Assembly: GCF_005870085.1 (NCBI RefSeq)
Contig: NZ_SZNM01000006.1
Coordinates: 122,740 to 186,739 of the forward strand
From: Aquibacillus sediminis
Lineage (GTDB): Bacteria; Bacillota; Bacilli; Bacillales; Amphibacillaceae
Direction: 5' to 3'
Length of the DNA stretch: 64,000 bases
Shown here: piece by piece, positions 1 to 8,352 of the stretch
Layout: the number at the start of each line of letters is the position of its first letter
Position numbering within the stretch: the stretch's first letter is position 1
Notes under the pieces: generated by a model
What the model saw: only the letters and a program-made list of their open reading frames with translations
Told to the model about the DNA's origin: nothing
The model's database searches: none
Position numbers and translations under genes: made by a program

Positions 1-37
1 GGGCAGATACAACATTAGTATCTGTCCGTATTTTTTT
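1..37 (+). terminator. Rho-independent terminator of a gene to the left of the window
   Basis: The first ten bases GGGCAGATAC pair with GTATCTGTCC (one G-T pair) across a short loop, and a run of seven T follows. This is a typical intrinsic terminator on the + strand, so the gene it ends lies outside the window. Confidence 0.75.
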
Positions 38-228
38 GTGGATGACAAATTTTCGGAAAAGGAAATATTAAGCTAAAAGTTACCTGATCGCACAGCATGT
101 ATTTAGACGTAAAAAAGCTAACTCATATAACAGATATATTGTGTATAATGGTTATTGTGAAAAACAATAAATCTTTGATCATTAGAAGCACTTTAAATAA
201 AAAAGTCACCCTAACACAGGAGGATTAT

Positions 229-603
229 ATGGTTTATCTTTTAATCGGCTTAGCCGGTGCATTAGGCGCAATGCTACGGTACATGGTTGGAATCACTTTA
301 TGGACAGACAGTATCTTTCCATTTGCCACATTAACTGTTAATCTACTAGGAAGTTTTCTATTAGCTTGGCTAACAACTGCCTTATTCAAAAGGATTTCTA
401 TTTCGCCGATGCTAGCTAGTGCAATTGGCACAGGCTTTGTCGGTTCGTTTACAACGTTCTCAACTTTAAGTGTGGAGACGGTTGAGATGATGACAAATGG
501 ACATGCTATCCTGGCGATTTTATATGTTGCGATTAGTATTATAGGTGGAATGTTTATGAGTCGTATCGGTTTTAAAGTAAGTAGAGAGGGAGAAGGGATA
601 TGA
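229..603 (+). CDS. crcB: Fluoride exporter CrcB/Fluc, first subunit
   Basis: This is a small membrane protein (124 aa) of the CrcB/Fluc family, which forms dual-topology fluoride channels that expel F- from the cytoplasm. The sequence shows about four hydrophobic segments and the family hallmarks: a GxxGAxxRY-like N-terminus, NLLGSFLLA, and GFVGSFTTFST in the third segment. The start at 229 is chosen over an upstream ATG in the same frame because AGGAGG lies a few bases before it and the family begins here. The stop overlaps the start of the next crcB (ATGA), so the two are translationally coupled. Paired crcB genes usually make heterodimeric channels; that is family knowledge. I could not find a fluoride riboswitch upstream. 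Confidence 0.93.
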   Translation: MVYLLIGLAGALGAMLRYMVGITLWTDSIFPFATLTVNLLGSFLLAWLTTALFKRISISPMLASAIGTGFVGSFTTFSTLSVETVEMMTNGHAILAILYVAISIIGGMFMSRIGFKVSREGEGI

Positions 604-962
604 CACTATTCAATCTAGTTTTAGTCGGAATAGGTGGCTTTGCTGGAGCTATTGCCCGTTTTACAGTGAGCAAGTCTTTAAATAATTCTTCAACAACTAT
701 GCCAATTGGGACTCTTGCTGTAAATATATTAGGGTCTTTCTTGCTTGGGCTAATAACAGGTATGCAAGCAAATGAAGCAATTATTTTGTTAGTTGGGACT
801 GGCTTTTTAGGAGCATTTACAACGTTCTCTACATTTAAGTTAGAAGTCATACAAATACATTTTAAACAATACAAAAAAGCATTGATTACATATATTTTAC
901 TCACTTATGGAGTGGGGATTGTTATGTCGTTTATTGGATATGTAGTGGGGAGGTTGTTTTAA
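600..962 (+). CDS. crcB: Fluoride exporter CrcB/Fluc, second subunit
   Basis: This is the second CrcB/Fluc subunit (120 aa), overlapping the first by four bases (ATGA). It has the same hallmarks: GxxGAIARF near the N-terminus, NILGSFLLG, and GFLGAFTTFSTF, with four predicted membrane segments. In Bacillaceae such pairs encode two oppositely oriented halves of one fluoride channel in the cytoplasmic membrane. A ~150-bp intergenic repeat begins right after the stop codon, so no ordinary terminator is seen immediately downstream; hairpins of that repeat may serve instead. Identity is secure. Which of the two inserts in which orientation cannot be told from sequence alone. Confidence 0.93.
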   Translation: MTLFNLVLVGIGGFAGAIARFTVSKSLNNSSTTMPIGTLAVNILGSFLLGLITGMQANEAIILLVGTGFLGAFTTFSTFKLEVIQIHFKQYKKALITYILLTYGVGIVMSFIGYVVGRLF

Positions 963-1115
963 TCCCAGTGAAACCGTCCGTAACACTCCCACCTCAAACC
1001 TGAAATAAAACGTGGATGTTTATGTGGAAGTGAACGGTCGTTAAACCCCGATTGGTTCAACTAACATTCAGTGGGAAGAGCAAAAGCCCCCCACCGATTG
1101 AAGTTTCTCTTTATA
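963..1115 (+). repeat. Two-hairpin intergenic repeat, copy 1
   Basis: This is copy 1 of a ~150-bp element found seven times in the window. It starts one base after the crcB stop. It shares the 5' block AACCGTCCGTAA-ACTCCCAC, the middle block CCCCGATTGGTTCAA and the 3' block GATTGAAGTTTC-CTTTAT with the other copies. Its second hairpin is partly degraded. Confidence 0.8.
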
Positions 1116-1433
1116 AGAAGGCTGTTTTTTAAATATTGTTGTTTTGTCATAGAAAACATAAACTGCGAGGTAACTTTTACTGGATGTAACCTTCTGATCT
1201 GAATTGGATGTAATAATAGGTTCAATAGAATTGGGATTTCGAAATTCGTCGGAAAAGAACCTATCACGACAGTTCCATCGACAATAAGACCTCGGAAGTG
1301 TCGAGAGAGCGTGGTGTATTTCCGTAGTGCTAGATTACCACTCATTCCAACAATGCTATCACATGCTAAATTATGTAGATGATAGTACAATAGAATTAAC
1401 TAGGAATTAGCAAAAAAAGAAGGGTGATCAGGT
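1116..1433. other. Intergenic stretch with no recognised feature
   Basis: About 320 bases lie between the repeat and the LytTR gene. An open frame exists on the minus strand (1061-1390), but it runs into the repeat, has no convincing RBS and resembles no family I know. A good RBS (AAGGGTGATC) for the next gene sits at the right end. I see nothing else I can support. Confidence 0.5.
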
Positions 1434-2078
1434 ATGGAGGGGTTGTCATTACATTCTCTTTTAGATGTCATGGTCGAATTGTTTTCTGATGAGATATCGA
1501 TTGCTGTTTCCAATACAACGGAATATGTTTATTATTGTCCTAGTAAACGTATAAACTTAAAAATCGAACCAGGAGATCCAGTAAAAGAAGGAACCATTGC
1601 GCATAAAGCCTTATCTTCTGGACAAAAGGTGTCAGAACTTATTGATCGTGATGTATTTGGGATTCCTTATCACGGGATGGCTGTTCCGTTTTATAACCAT
1701 GAGAAATTGGAAGGGTGCGTGACGGCTATTTATCCAGCCTTAACGGATGGTGCGTCTGTTGTAACGATTAAAACTGAGGATGGATGGAAGCCAATACCAT
1801 TTGTAGATGTTAGTTATATTGAAGTTCATAATCGTAAAACATATGTACACACGAATGAGTACGTAGGGAGTCACAAACATACATTACAAGAGTTTGAATA
1901 TATCTTACCGCGACATTCATTTGTACGTTGCCATCGTTCGTTTATTGTAAATGTTCATGCTATTAAACATATTTATCCAGATACCCATTCAACATTTGTA
2001 CTTGAAATGGAGAATGGTGTGCAAATCCCTGTTAGTCAATCTTATTCGAGTTATTTTAGAAAATTGTTGGGTTTTTAG
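1434..2078 (+). CDS. LytTR-family transcriptional regulator with PAS-like N-terminus
   Basis: This is a 214-aa DNA-binding regulator. Residues from about 115 to the end form a LytTR domain, with VSYIEVHNRKTYVHT early in it and FVRCHRSFIVNVHAIKHI as the most typical block. The N-terminal ~110 residues are not a response-regulator receiver, as there is no phospho-acceptor Asp pattern; they look like a small sensor fold. The start ATG follows AAGGGTGATC. The gene lies directly upstream of, and parallel to, an acetyl-CoA hydrolase/CoA-transferase gene, 158 bp away. That gap holds its own promoter-like sequence with a dyad, so this regulator probably controls the transferase in response to a small molecule. 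The ligand is unknown. Confidence 0.85.
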   Translation: MEGLSLHSLLDVMVELFSDEISIAVSNTTEYVYYCPSKRINLKIEPGDPVKEGTIAHKALSSGQKVSELIDRDVFGIPYHGMAVPFYNHEKLEGCVTAIYPALTDGASVVTIKTEDGWKPIPFVDVSYIEVHNRKTYVHTNEYVGSHKHTLQEFEYILPRHSFVRCHRSFIVNVHAIKHIYPDTHSTFVLEMENGVQIPVSQSYSSYFRKLLGF

Positions 2079-2167
2079 GTGAAAAACGTTCCGTTCACAT
2101 TTCAGACACATAAATCGCATTAATGGCTTGGAATTTCTGTTTTGTCAAAATATTCTCTCTTTTACAC

Positions 2168-2204
2168 GAGATTATCTCTTGTGTTAATCCCTTTACGTTA
2201 TAAT
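2168..2204 (+). promoter_or_regulatory. Promoter with upstream dyad for the CoA-transferase gene
   Basis: A perfect -10 TATAAT lies at 2199-2204, without a good -35 at the correct distance. An imperfect dyad, ACAC-GAGA...TCTC-TT-GTGT, occupies the -35 region just upstream. This is the layout expected of an activator-dependent promoter. The LytTR protein encoded next door is the obvious candidate (inference). Confidence 0.45.
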
Positions 2205-2236
2205 GAGCACAAACAGACAAGGAAAGAGGGATACGT

Positions 2237-3751
2237 ATGGGAAATCGTGAGCAGAGAATAAAGCATGCAGATTTACAAGATCGTGTAGTATCTCCAGGGG
2301 AAGCTGCGTCATGGATTGGGGATGGAATGACGCTAGGGTTAAGTGGTTTTACTCGAGCAGGGGATGTGAAGGCAGTGCCTTCAGCATTGGTCAAACGTGC
2401 AGAAACAGATAATTTTAAAGTTAATGTGTATACAGGGGCTTCTTTAGGTTCTGATATCGATCGCTTATTTGCTGAAGCGGGCATTATTCATAAACGTCTC
2501 CCTTTCCAAGCGGATGCGACAATGAGAAAGAAGATCAACGGAGGAGAACATTTATTTGTTGATCATCATTTATCACACACTGCAGAGTTGGTTCGAGCGA
2601 ATGCTATAGAGTCCATTGATTACGCAATATTGGAAGCGGTTTCGATTACGGAAGACGGGTTGGTGATTCCAACAACATCTGTCGGAAATTCTTTAACATT
2701 TGCTACACATGCAGACAATATTATTATTGAAATCAATGAGTCGCAGTCTCCATTGTTAGAAGGGTTACATGACTTGTATGATCCAGGTAACCAAGGGGAA
2801 AGGGAACCAATCCCGTTAACAAAAGTCGATGATCGAATTGGAACGGTAGGTATTCCGGTTGATGTAGATAAAATAAAGGGAATTGTATTTACTAACCAAC
2901 TAGATTCTCCATCAACTATTGTCGCTCCTGATGAAGAGACAAAGCAAATGGCAGATCATTTACTAACGTTTTTACGTTCAGAAATTAGTGCGGGGCGATT
3001 AACAGAGAAACTAGCGCCATTACAATCAGGAATAGGTTCTGTTGCTAATGCAGTCCTACATGGAATGATTGATTCAGAGTTTAAAGGGTTAGAAGTGTAT
3101 TCTGAGGTACTACAGGATGCAGTTTTTGACCTAATTGATGCAGGGAAAGTGGATGTTGCTTCTTGTTGTTCCATCACATTGTCAGAAGCAAAAATGAAAC
3201 AGGTTTTTAATAACTTTGAGAAGTATCGTGATAAATTGGTGATGCGGCCACAAGAGATTTCCAATCACCCTGAAATTATTCGTCGTCTCGGGTTAATTTC
3301 TATTAATACTGCACTAGAGTTTGATATCTATGGGAATGTTAATTCGACGCACGTAATGGGAACAAAGATGATGAATGGTATTGGTGGATCAGGGGATTTT
3401 GCAAGAAATGCCCGACTAGCCATTTTTGTAACAAAGTCAATAGCTAAGAATGGGGATATTTCAAGCGTGGTTCCATATGTCACCCATACAGATCATACCG
3501 AGCACGATGTGGATGTTGTAGTGACAGAACAAGGGTATGCAGATTTACGAGGATTGGCTCCAAGAGAACGGGTCGGTAAAATCATTGAACATTGTGCTCA
3601 TCCTATGTATCGCAGCCAATTGTGGGACTATTACCATGAAGCATTAAATCGTGGGGGACAAACGCCACATGTATTAGAAAAGGCATTCTCATGGCATGCA
3701 AATTTTCAAAAGAATGGAACGATGTTAGAAAAAGTTCCAACAAGTGTTTAA
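2237..3751 (+). CDS. Acetyl-CoA hydrolase/transferase family protein (succinyl-CoA:acetate CoA-transferase type)
   Basis: This 504-aa cytosolic enzyme belongs to the class I CoA-transferase family (SCACT/Cat1/AarC type), which moves CoA between succinate, acetate or similar acids. The sequence contains the C-terminal glycine block NGIGGSGDFARNARLAIF, and VYSEVLQDAVFDL, where the catalytic glutamate of the family sits. Full length (about 500 aa) and both half-domains are present. The start ATG at 2237 follows GGAAAGAGGG. A clear terminator follows at 3755-3790, so the gene is a single transcription unit downstream of the LytTR gene. The probable role is acetate/succinate CoA balancing; hydrolase versus transferase activity cannot be distinguished by eye. 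Confidence 0.88.
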   Translation: MGNREQRIKHADLQDRVVSPGEAASWIGDGMTLGLSGFTRAGDVKAVPSALVKRAETDNFKVNVYTGASLGSDIDRLFAEAGIIHKRLPFQADATMRKKINGGEHLFVDHHLSHTAELVRANAIESIDYAILEAVSITEDGLVIPTTSVGNSLTFATHADNIIIEINESQSPLLEGLHDLYDPGNQGEREPIPLTKVDDRIGTVGIPVDVDKIKGIVFTNQLDSPSTIVAPDEETKQMADHLLTFLRSEISAGRLTEKLAPLQSGIGSVANAVLHGMIDSEFKGLEVYSEVLQDAVFDLIDAGKVDVASCCSITLSEAKMKQVFNNFEKYRDKLVMRPQEISNHPEIIRRLGLISINTALEFDIYGNVNSTHVMGTKMMNGIGGSGDFARNARLAIFVTKSIAKNGDISSVVPYVTHTDHTEHDVDVVVTEQGYADLRGLAPRERVGKIIEHCAHPMYRSQLWDYYHEALNRGGQTPHVLEKAFSWHANFQKNGTMLEKVPTSV

Positions 3752-3754
3752 AAT

Positions 3755-3790
3755 GAAAAGAGTCTTTCGGTTGAAAGGCTCTTTTTTAAA
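3755..3790 (+). terminator. Terminator of the CoA-transferase gene
   Basis: The sequence AAAAGAGtCTTTC pairs with GAAAGgCTCTTTT across a four-base loop, and T residues follow immediately. It lies 4 bp after the stop codon. Confidence 0.8.
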
Positions 3791-3902
3791 AAAATAAAAA
3801 AGTTTGCAATAGTAGTTCGTGCTGCTGGATACGTGGAAGCCTTAATTGAAGTCGCAAAAAAATAGACGACCACGGTTACTAGATCCGTAGTCGTCTATTT
3901 TA

Positions 3903-5237
3903 TTATTTTCTACCTTGATACGTTGTCCCTTTAGCTTCTTCTTCCGCCCATTGTTTTGATTCAACGCCTTCAACAGTACCGTGTAATAATGGATCATTGG
4001 TTTCTTTCATCCAGTTATTCACTTTCGTACGTAGTTCTTCAGCGATTTGTAAATATGCTGGGTCACTAATCCTATTCTTCTCTTCTAGAGGGTCCTTCGT
4101 TAAATCATATAATTCCTCTTCTTCATTAGGAACATAATATTGCTCCTGGACATCTTGTCCTGCAATACTCTTATGCGTATCGACGGGCATGTAGATCATT
4201 GGTCCATCTTCTAAGTTCAATACGTATTTATAATTTTCAGTACGAATTCCGCGCATTGGATGGTAGCGGTCGTGCCAGGTCATTTCACAGAAAAATTCTT
4301 CTCTTACTTTCTCCTCACTTCCAGTTAATAAGGAGGCAAAACTTTTTCCATCTAAGTCATCTGGAATTTGTGCACCTGCTAATTCTAGCAATGTAGGCAT
4401 CAAATCAATATTACAAAGTAGTTGATCCATTTCTTTATTGCGCTCAATTAAATTAGGTGAATAGGCGATTAATAATGTTTCTAATCCTGCATCTTTCAAT
4501 GACCCTTTCCCGCGTGGCACAGGAAGGCCGTGATCGGTTGTAAGGATAACAATCGTATCTTTATCTAGACCAGTTTCCTCTAATTTTCGAATAATACGTC
4601 CAACAGCTCGATCAAAGACTTTCACGGAACCATTTAATAATGCGAGATCTTTACGGATATTCTCGGTATCAGGCAGATAGGATAAAACTTCCACATCATT
4701 AATATCATCTGCCTCATCCTCGTAATGATCGAAAGGCCGGTGTGTTTCCTCAAAGCCAATATTAACAAAGAATGGTTTGTTATCTGTTGTTGTCGCTTTG
4801 TTGTCGAGAAAATCTTCGACGTGATCCGTGACTTGAGGAGCAAAGTTCCCTGGTACTTCTTGGTAATTATCATAGCCAAGCTTATAAGTGGAACTTACGA
4901 CGCCTTCCGGTTCATCACCAATCGTTTCGTGGCTAAAGCCAATTAAATTGGTTTCATATCCAGCCTTCTTTAATTCTTTAGGAAGCGTTGTTTTGTCTCC
5001 ATTAATGGAAAAGTTCTTATGGGCTAGGCCTAACATTCCATTATTGTGTGGATATAGACCAGTCATAATACTAGCTCTACTTGGGCTACATTGTGGTGCA
5101 GGGCAGTAGAATTGGTTAAATTTAATTCCTTTCTCAGCCAGTTCATCAATATTAGGACTTTCTACTTTATGACCATATGTACCTAAATATCTACCTGTAT
5201 CATGAGAAATCATAAAAACAATATTTGGTTGATTCAT
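3903..5237 (-). CDS. Sulfatase, sulfamidase (S1_8)-like
   Basis: This 444-aa protein has an alkaline-phosphatase-like sulfatase fold. It contains the sulfatase signature C50-S-P-S-R54, whose cysteine is converted to formylglycine, followed by ASIMTG. It also has a metal-binding Asp near the N-terminus (SHD, residue 13) and TTDHG further along. The pattern CSPSRASIMTGLYPHNNGMLG resembles N-sulfoglucosamine sulfohydrolases rather than arylsulfatases. No signal peptide is visible, so it should act in the cytoplasm on an imported sulfated compound. It lies 180 bp downstream of treP in the same orientation but beyond treP's terminator. RBS GAAAGGA precedes the start. No maturation enzyme is encoded in the window. 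Confidence 0.85.
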   Translation of the reverse strand: MNQPNIVFMISHDTGRYLGTYGHKVESPNIDELAEKGIKFNQFYCPAPQCSPSRASIMTGLYPHNNGMLGLAHKNFSINGDKTTLPKELKKAGYETNLIGFSHETIGDEPEGVVSSTYKLGYDNYQEVPGNFAPQVTDHVEDFLDNKATTTDNKPFFVNIGFEETHRPFDHYEDEADDINDVEVLSYLPDTENIRKDLALLNGSVKVFDRAVGRIIRKLEETGLDKDTIVILTTDHGLPVPRGKGSLKDAGLETLLIAYSPNLIERNKEMDQLLCNIDLMPTLLELAGAQIPDDLDGKSFASLLTGSEEKVREEFFCEMTWHDRYHPMRGIRTENYKYVLNLEDGPMIYMPVDTHKSIAGQDVQEQYYVPNEEEELYDLTKDPLEEKNRISDPAYLQIAEELRTKVNNWMKETNDPLLHGTVEGVESKQWAEEEAKGTTYQGRK

Positions 5238-5354
5238 ATTTATTCAATCCTTTCAAACTTGATTATTGATAAAAGTATTCCCAAAACATATTCCCTTTAC
5301 CATCAGTAGGTTTTAACTAACAATTATGTAAAGGAAAAGTTCTTTCAGGGGTAT

Positions 5355-5392
5355 GTAAAAAACCAAGGCATTCGCTTTTTGGAGCGAATGCC
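5355..5392 (-). terminator. Terminator downstream of treP
   Basis: There is a perfect 10-bp stem, GGCATTCGCT / AGCGAATGCC (5367-5392), with a six-base loop. On the minus strand it is followed by TTGGTTTTTT. It separates treP from the downstream sulfatase gene, so the sulfatase is expressed by read-through or from its own promoter. Confidence 0.85.
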
Positions 5393-5417
5393 ATCTAATA
5401 AGGTTATGAATTCGTAA

Positions 5418-6872
5418 TTATGCTGCTTGTTTTTTAGAATTTTTGTTTGAACTGCTTGTCTTGCTATTATTTTCTTTGTTCTCTTTATATTTGGCATAAA
5501 CGATGGTCAATACAAATGGGACGATTAATGCAATCCCCATTGCTAAGAAATAGACACCCCAGAATTGAGTGAAGATGTTTAGGAATCCTGGTAGTCCTCC
5601 GATTCCAATTGTACCTTCAACTCCATTCATCGCAACAACCATACCAGCAATTGCTGCACCAATCATGGCGCTAATAAATGGAAATTTAAAGCGGATATTA
5701 ACACCGAACATTGCTGGTTCCGTAACACCAAGAAAAGCAGAGATGGAAGATGTTAAAGCAGTACCTTTTAGTTTTTTGTTGTTTGTAACAAACATCATTG
5801 CAAGAGCTGATGACCCTTGTGCGATGTTTGACATTACTCGGACTGGCCATAGATATGTCATCCCAACTGCAGCAATTAATTGTAAGTCAAGTGCGATAAA
5901 GGTGTGGTGCATACCTGTAACAACAAGTAATGAGTTAATACCACCATAAATAAATCCTGCAAGACCTCCATAATTTCCGAATAAAGCCATCACAGCATCT
6001 GTGATCCCAGTTCCAATTGCTAAGGAAAGTGGTCCAATCACAATAAATGCAATGAAACCAGTTAGTAGTAATGTTACCGGCGCTACAACTAGTAACTGAA
6101 TTGAATCGTGCACACGATTTTTAAGAAATCCTTCAATCTTAGCTAATACATAAGCTGCTAATAAAACAGGTAATACTTGTCCTTGGTAACCAATTTGGTT
6201 TACACCGAACCCGAATAAATCCCATTGAGGAATTACTTCTTGTTGAAGGGCTTCATTTGCACTCATCAATGATGGGTGAATCAACATTAACCCCATTACA
6301 ATACCTAATAACGGACTTCCACCAAACCTAGTAACAGCTGACCAACCAACTAAACCAGGTAAAAAGGTGAAGGCGGTATTGGCAATTAAGTTAACGATTT
6401 CAGAAAAGCCTTGCCACTGCGGATAGACATCGATAATCGATTGATTGTCAAAGAAAATCCCTTCCCCGACTAGAATATTATTTAATCCTAGTAAAAGACC
6501 TGCAGTGATAATAGCTGGCAATATTGGAATAAAGATATCGCCTAATACTTTCACTAAACGTTGAAAGGGGTTTAGTTTTTTCGCAGACTCTTCTTTAACC
6601 TCCTTTTTAGATGAACCATCCATTCCAGTGACATCTAGGAGTACCTCATATGCTTTGTTAACTGTTCCTTGTCCAATTACTACTTGAAATTGGCCGTTAG
6701 ACGAAAAGGATCCCTTTACAAGATCGATGTTTTCGAGTTCATCAACATTTACCTTGTCTTCATCCTGTAATGAAAAACGTAACCGTGTCACACAATGAGC
6801 AACTCGGTTAATATTATCTTTTCCGCCGATGGCTTCAACAATTTGTTGTACAGATTGCTTTGATACACTCAT
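5418..6872 (-). CDS. treP: PTS trehalose-type transporter, EIIBC
   Basis: This 484-aa phosphotransferase permease has an N-terminal EIIB domain (about 1-85) with the phospho-accepting cysteine in HCVTRLRF. Its EIIC domain has about ten membrane segments and blocks such as IFIPILPAIITAGLLLGLNN, GYQGQVLPVLLA and VTGMHHTF. The protein follows B. subtilis TreP closely from memory, including KGSFSSNGQFQVVIGQGTVNKAYE. It would import and phosphorylate trehalose (or a derivative) to the 6-phosphate, using an EIIA encoded elsewhere. The control region carries two TreR-type operators and a cre-like site, which supports the identity. Neither treA nor treR follows; a sulfatase does. RBS is GGGGGAG. Confidence 0.9.
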   Translation of the reverse strand: MSVSKQSVQQIVEAIGGKDNINRVAHCVTRLRFSLQDEDKVNVDELENIDLVKGSFSSNGQFQVVIGQGTVNKAYEVLLDVTGMDGSSKKEVKEESAKKLNPFQRLVKVLGDIFIPILPAIITAGLLLGLNNILVGEGIFFDNQSIIDVYPQWQGFSEIVNLIANTAFTFLPGLVGWSAVTRFGGSPLLGIVMGLMLIHPSLMSANEALQQEVIPQWDLFGFGVNQIGYQGQVLPVLLAAYVLAKIEGFLKNRVHDSIQLLVVAPVTLLLTGFIAFIVIGPLSLAIGTGITDAVMALFGNYGGLAGFIYGGINSLLVVTGMHHTFIALDLQLIAAVGMTYLWPVRVMSNIAQGSSALAMMFVTNNKKLKGTALTSSISAFLGVTEPAMFGVNIRFKFPFISAMIGAAIAGMVVAMNGVEGTIGIGGLPGFLNIFTQFWGVYFLAMGIALIVPFVLTIVYAKYKENKENNSKTSSSNKNSKKQAA

Positions 6873-6987
6873 GTTTTCTCCCCCTATGTCGCTTTATGAT
6901 CTAAAGATGCGCTGTAAGTCTTATGGAATCGATTTCTTTTTTAAGGTGAATAAGAATGTTATTCATAACCTAAATAAAGAAATCTAA

Positions 6988-7001
6988 TAATAGCGGTTAC
7001 A
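6988..7001 (-). promoter_or_regulatory. cre-like catabolite control site in the treP leader
   Basis: On the minus strand the sequence reads TGTAACCGCTATTA, which matches the CcpA site consensus TGWAANCGNTNWCA at all fixed positions but one. It lies in the treP leader downstream of the promoter, where CcpA binding blocks elongation in comparable genes. The same bases form one arm of a 13-bp inverted repeat with 7041-7054. Confidence 0.5.
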
Positions 7002-7066
7002 ATATAGTTAGAAAAAATTAGTTCAGCTAGCAAAAAAATTATTGTAACGGCTTTCTTTTTTTGACT

Positions 7067-7123
7067 TGTATATACACCTCGTTGATGTATTGTTAGTATA
7101 ACTTGTATATACATGAAAAGCAA
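7067..7123 (-). promoter_or_regulatory. treP promoter with two TreR-type operators
   Basis: On the minus strand, -35 TTGCTT (7118-7123) and -10 TATACT (7095-7100) are 17 bp apart. The palindrome TGTATATACA occurs twice, at 7104-7113 (between -35 and -10) and at 7067-7076 (about 20 bp downstream of the expected start). From memory, the B. subtilis TreR operator is the same TTGTATATACAA palindrome. Two operators at these positions are classic for a GntR-type repressor. Confidence 0.8.
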
Positions 7124-7176
7124 TGGCAAATTCATCCATAATTGTTATAGGTTATAACCAAAAGATATAGGGGTAG

Positions 7177-7196
7177 TGCTGATAAGGCGATCAGCA
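7177..7196 (+). promoter_or_regulatory. Dyad upstream of the LysR gene, candidate autoregulatory site
   Basis: TGCTGAT and ATCAGCA form a perfect 7-bp inverted repeat with a six-base spacer, 46 bp before the lysR start. A second palindrome, GGTTATAACC, lies at 7150-7159. LysR-type proteins usually bind such dyads in the shared region with the divergent gene; binding here is inference. Confidence 0.4.
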
Positions 7197-7242
7197 AAAC
7201 TAGCTATAGTATAAAAATCAACTTGGAGACAAGGGAAGGGCT

Positions 7243-8163
7243 GTGACAATCGTGAACATGGAAAGTTTGAGAATGTTCTGTGATGTAGTGGAACAAGGGA
7301 GTATTAGTAAGGCGGCAAGAAAAGGATTTGTATCACAACCGGCTGTAACGAAACAAATACGTCAATTAGAAGATCGTTATGGTGCAAAATTATTTGATCG
7401 TTCGGAACAGAAACTTGAACTAACGGAAGCTGGTTCAACGCTGTATCCATACGCAAAAGAAATAATTGTTTACTATCAACGCTCACAGGAAGCGATTAGA
7501 CAGGTGATCGGGGGTGTGATTCCGACACTGAATATCGGAGCAACTTTGACGATTGGAGAATATATCTTACCAGAAATACTTGAGAAATATTCGAGAAATA
7601 ATCAAGATACAAAGTTTAACCTACGATTAGGCAATACACCAGATATATTATCTAAATTAAAAGATACCACGATTGATATCGCATTGGTGGAAGGTATGGT
7701 AGATAACGACAAGCTTGATGATGGATTAGTGGCTGAAAAATTCTCGACTGATGATTTAGTTTTGATCACCCCACCTCAACATGCGTGGAGTGATTGTGAT
7801 GAAATAAACCTTGATGAAATAGCTGATGAAAAAATGATTTGGCGAGAATCTTCATCGGGGACTAGAATACAAGTTGAAACCGAGTTAAAAAAGTATGGCG
7901 TAGATCAAAAAATACAAGCATCAATGGAAATGGAGAGTATACAAGCAATAAAAAATGCAGTAGAGGCAGGGCTAGGGGTGAGTATTGTTCCGAAAATAAC
8001 GGTTCGAAAAGAGTTACAATACGGTATGTTAGCTGAGGTAAATATAAAGGATTTTCATCTTACTAGAGATCTATATATGGTGCAAAGAAAGACCCGGTTC
8101 AAGAAAGTGGGTTTACAAAACTTCGTGAGTGTTTTACAAACTTACTTAAAAGAACTCACCTAA
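7243..8163 (+). CDS. LysR-family transcriptional regulator (CysL-like)
   Basis: This 306-aa LysR-type regulator has an N-terminal winged helix (MESLRMFCDVVEQGSISKAA to about residue 65) followed by a periplasmic-binding-protein-like effector domain. It is transcribed divergently from treP with 370 bp between them, the usual arrangement for a LysR regulator and its target. It resembles the CysL/YwfK group by eye. Start codons GTG 7243, GTG 7252 and ATG 7258 are all possible; AAGGGA gives the first the best spacing. Since treP carries TreR operators, the LysR target may instead be the sulfatase, treP under a second signal, or itself. A repeat element begins right after the stop. Confidence 0.82.
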   Translation: MTIVNMESLRMFCDVVEQGSISKAARKGFVSQPAVTKQIRQLEDRYGAKLFDRSEQKLELTEAGSTLYPYAKEIIVYYQRSQEAIRQVIGGVIPTLNIGATLTIGEYILPEILEKYSRNNQDTKFNLRLGNTPDILSKLKDTTIDIALVEGMVDNDKLDDGLVAEKFSTDDLVLITPPQHAWSDCDEINLDEIADEKMIWRESSSGTRIQVETELKKYGVDQKIQASMEMESIQAIKNAVEAGLGVSIVPKITVRKELQYGMLAEVNIKDFHLTRDLYMVQRKTRFKKVGLQNFVSVLQTYLKELT

Positions 8164-8165
8164 TA

Positions 8166-8318
8166 AAATGAAACTTCACACAGTATGAGTGTTACTACCA
8201 CAATGGTGGGATCCGTGGGCCTTTGAACCATCCGGGTGAAAGCGAAAGTTCACTCCCGCTTAAACATCTGTGTTTCCTATCATGTTTGGAAGTAGGAGTC
8301 TTACGGACAGTTGTACTA
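8166..8318 (-). repeat. Two-hairpin intergenic repeat, copy 2 (reverse orientation)
   Basis: Read on the minus strand, this copy begins with a degraded version of the 5' block (CTGTCCGTAAGACTCCTAC). It contains CTTTCGCTTTCACCC and a GGTTCAAAGG block, and ends in GAAGTTTCATTTTATT. It starts three bases after the lysR stop and is the only copy in this orientation. Confidence 0.75.
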
Positions 8319-8352
8319 GAAAATGTGAATAATAAAAGCGATTTTTGGTTAA

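Noticed and set aside
1..228. Fluoride riboswitch before crcB
   Set aside because: I looked for the conserved GATG...CTGATGA core and its pseudoknot and did not find them.
1061..1390. 109-residue minus-strand frame
   Set aside because: It starts in plain intergenic DNA, ends inside repeat copy 1, lacks an RBS and resembles nothing known.
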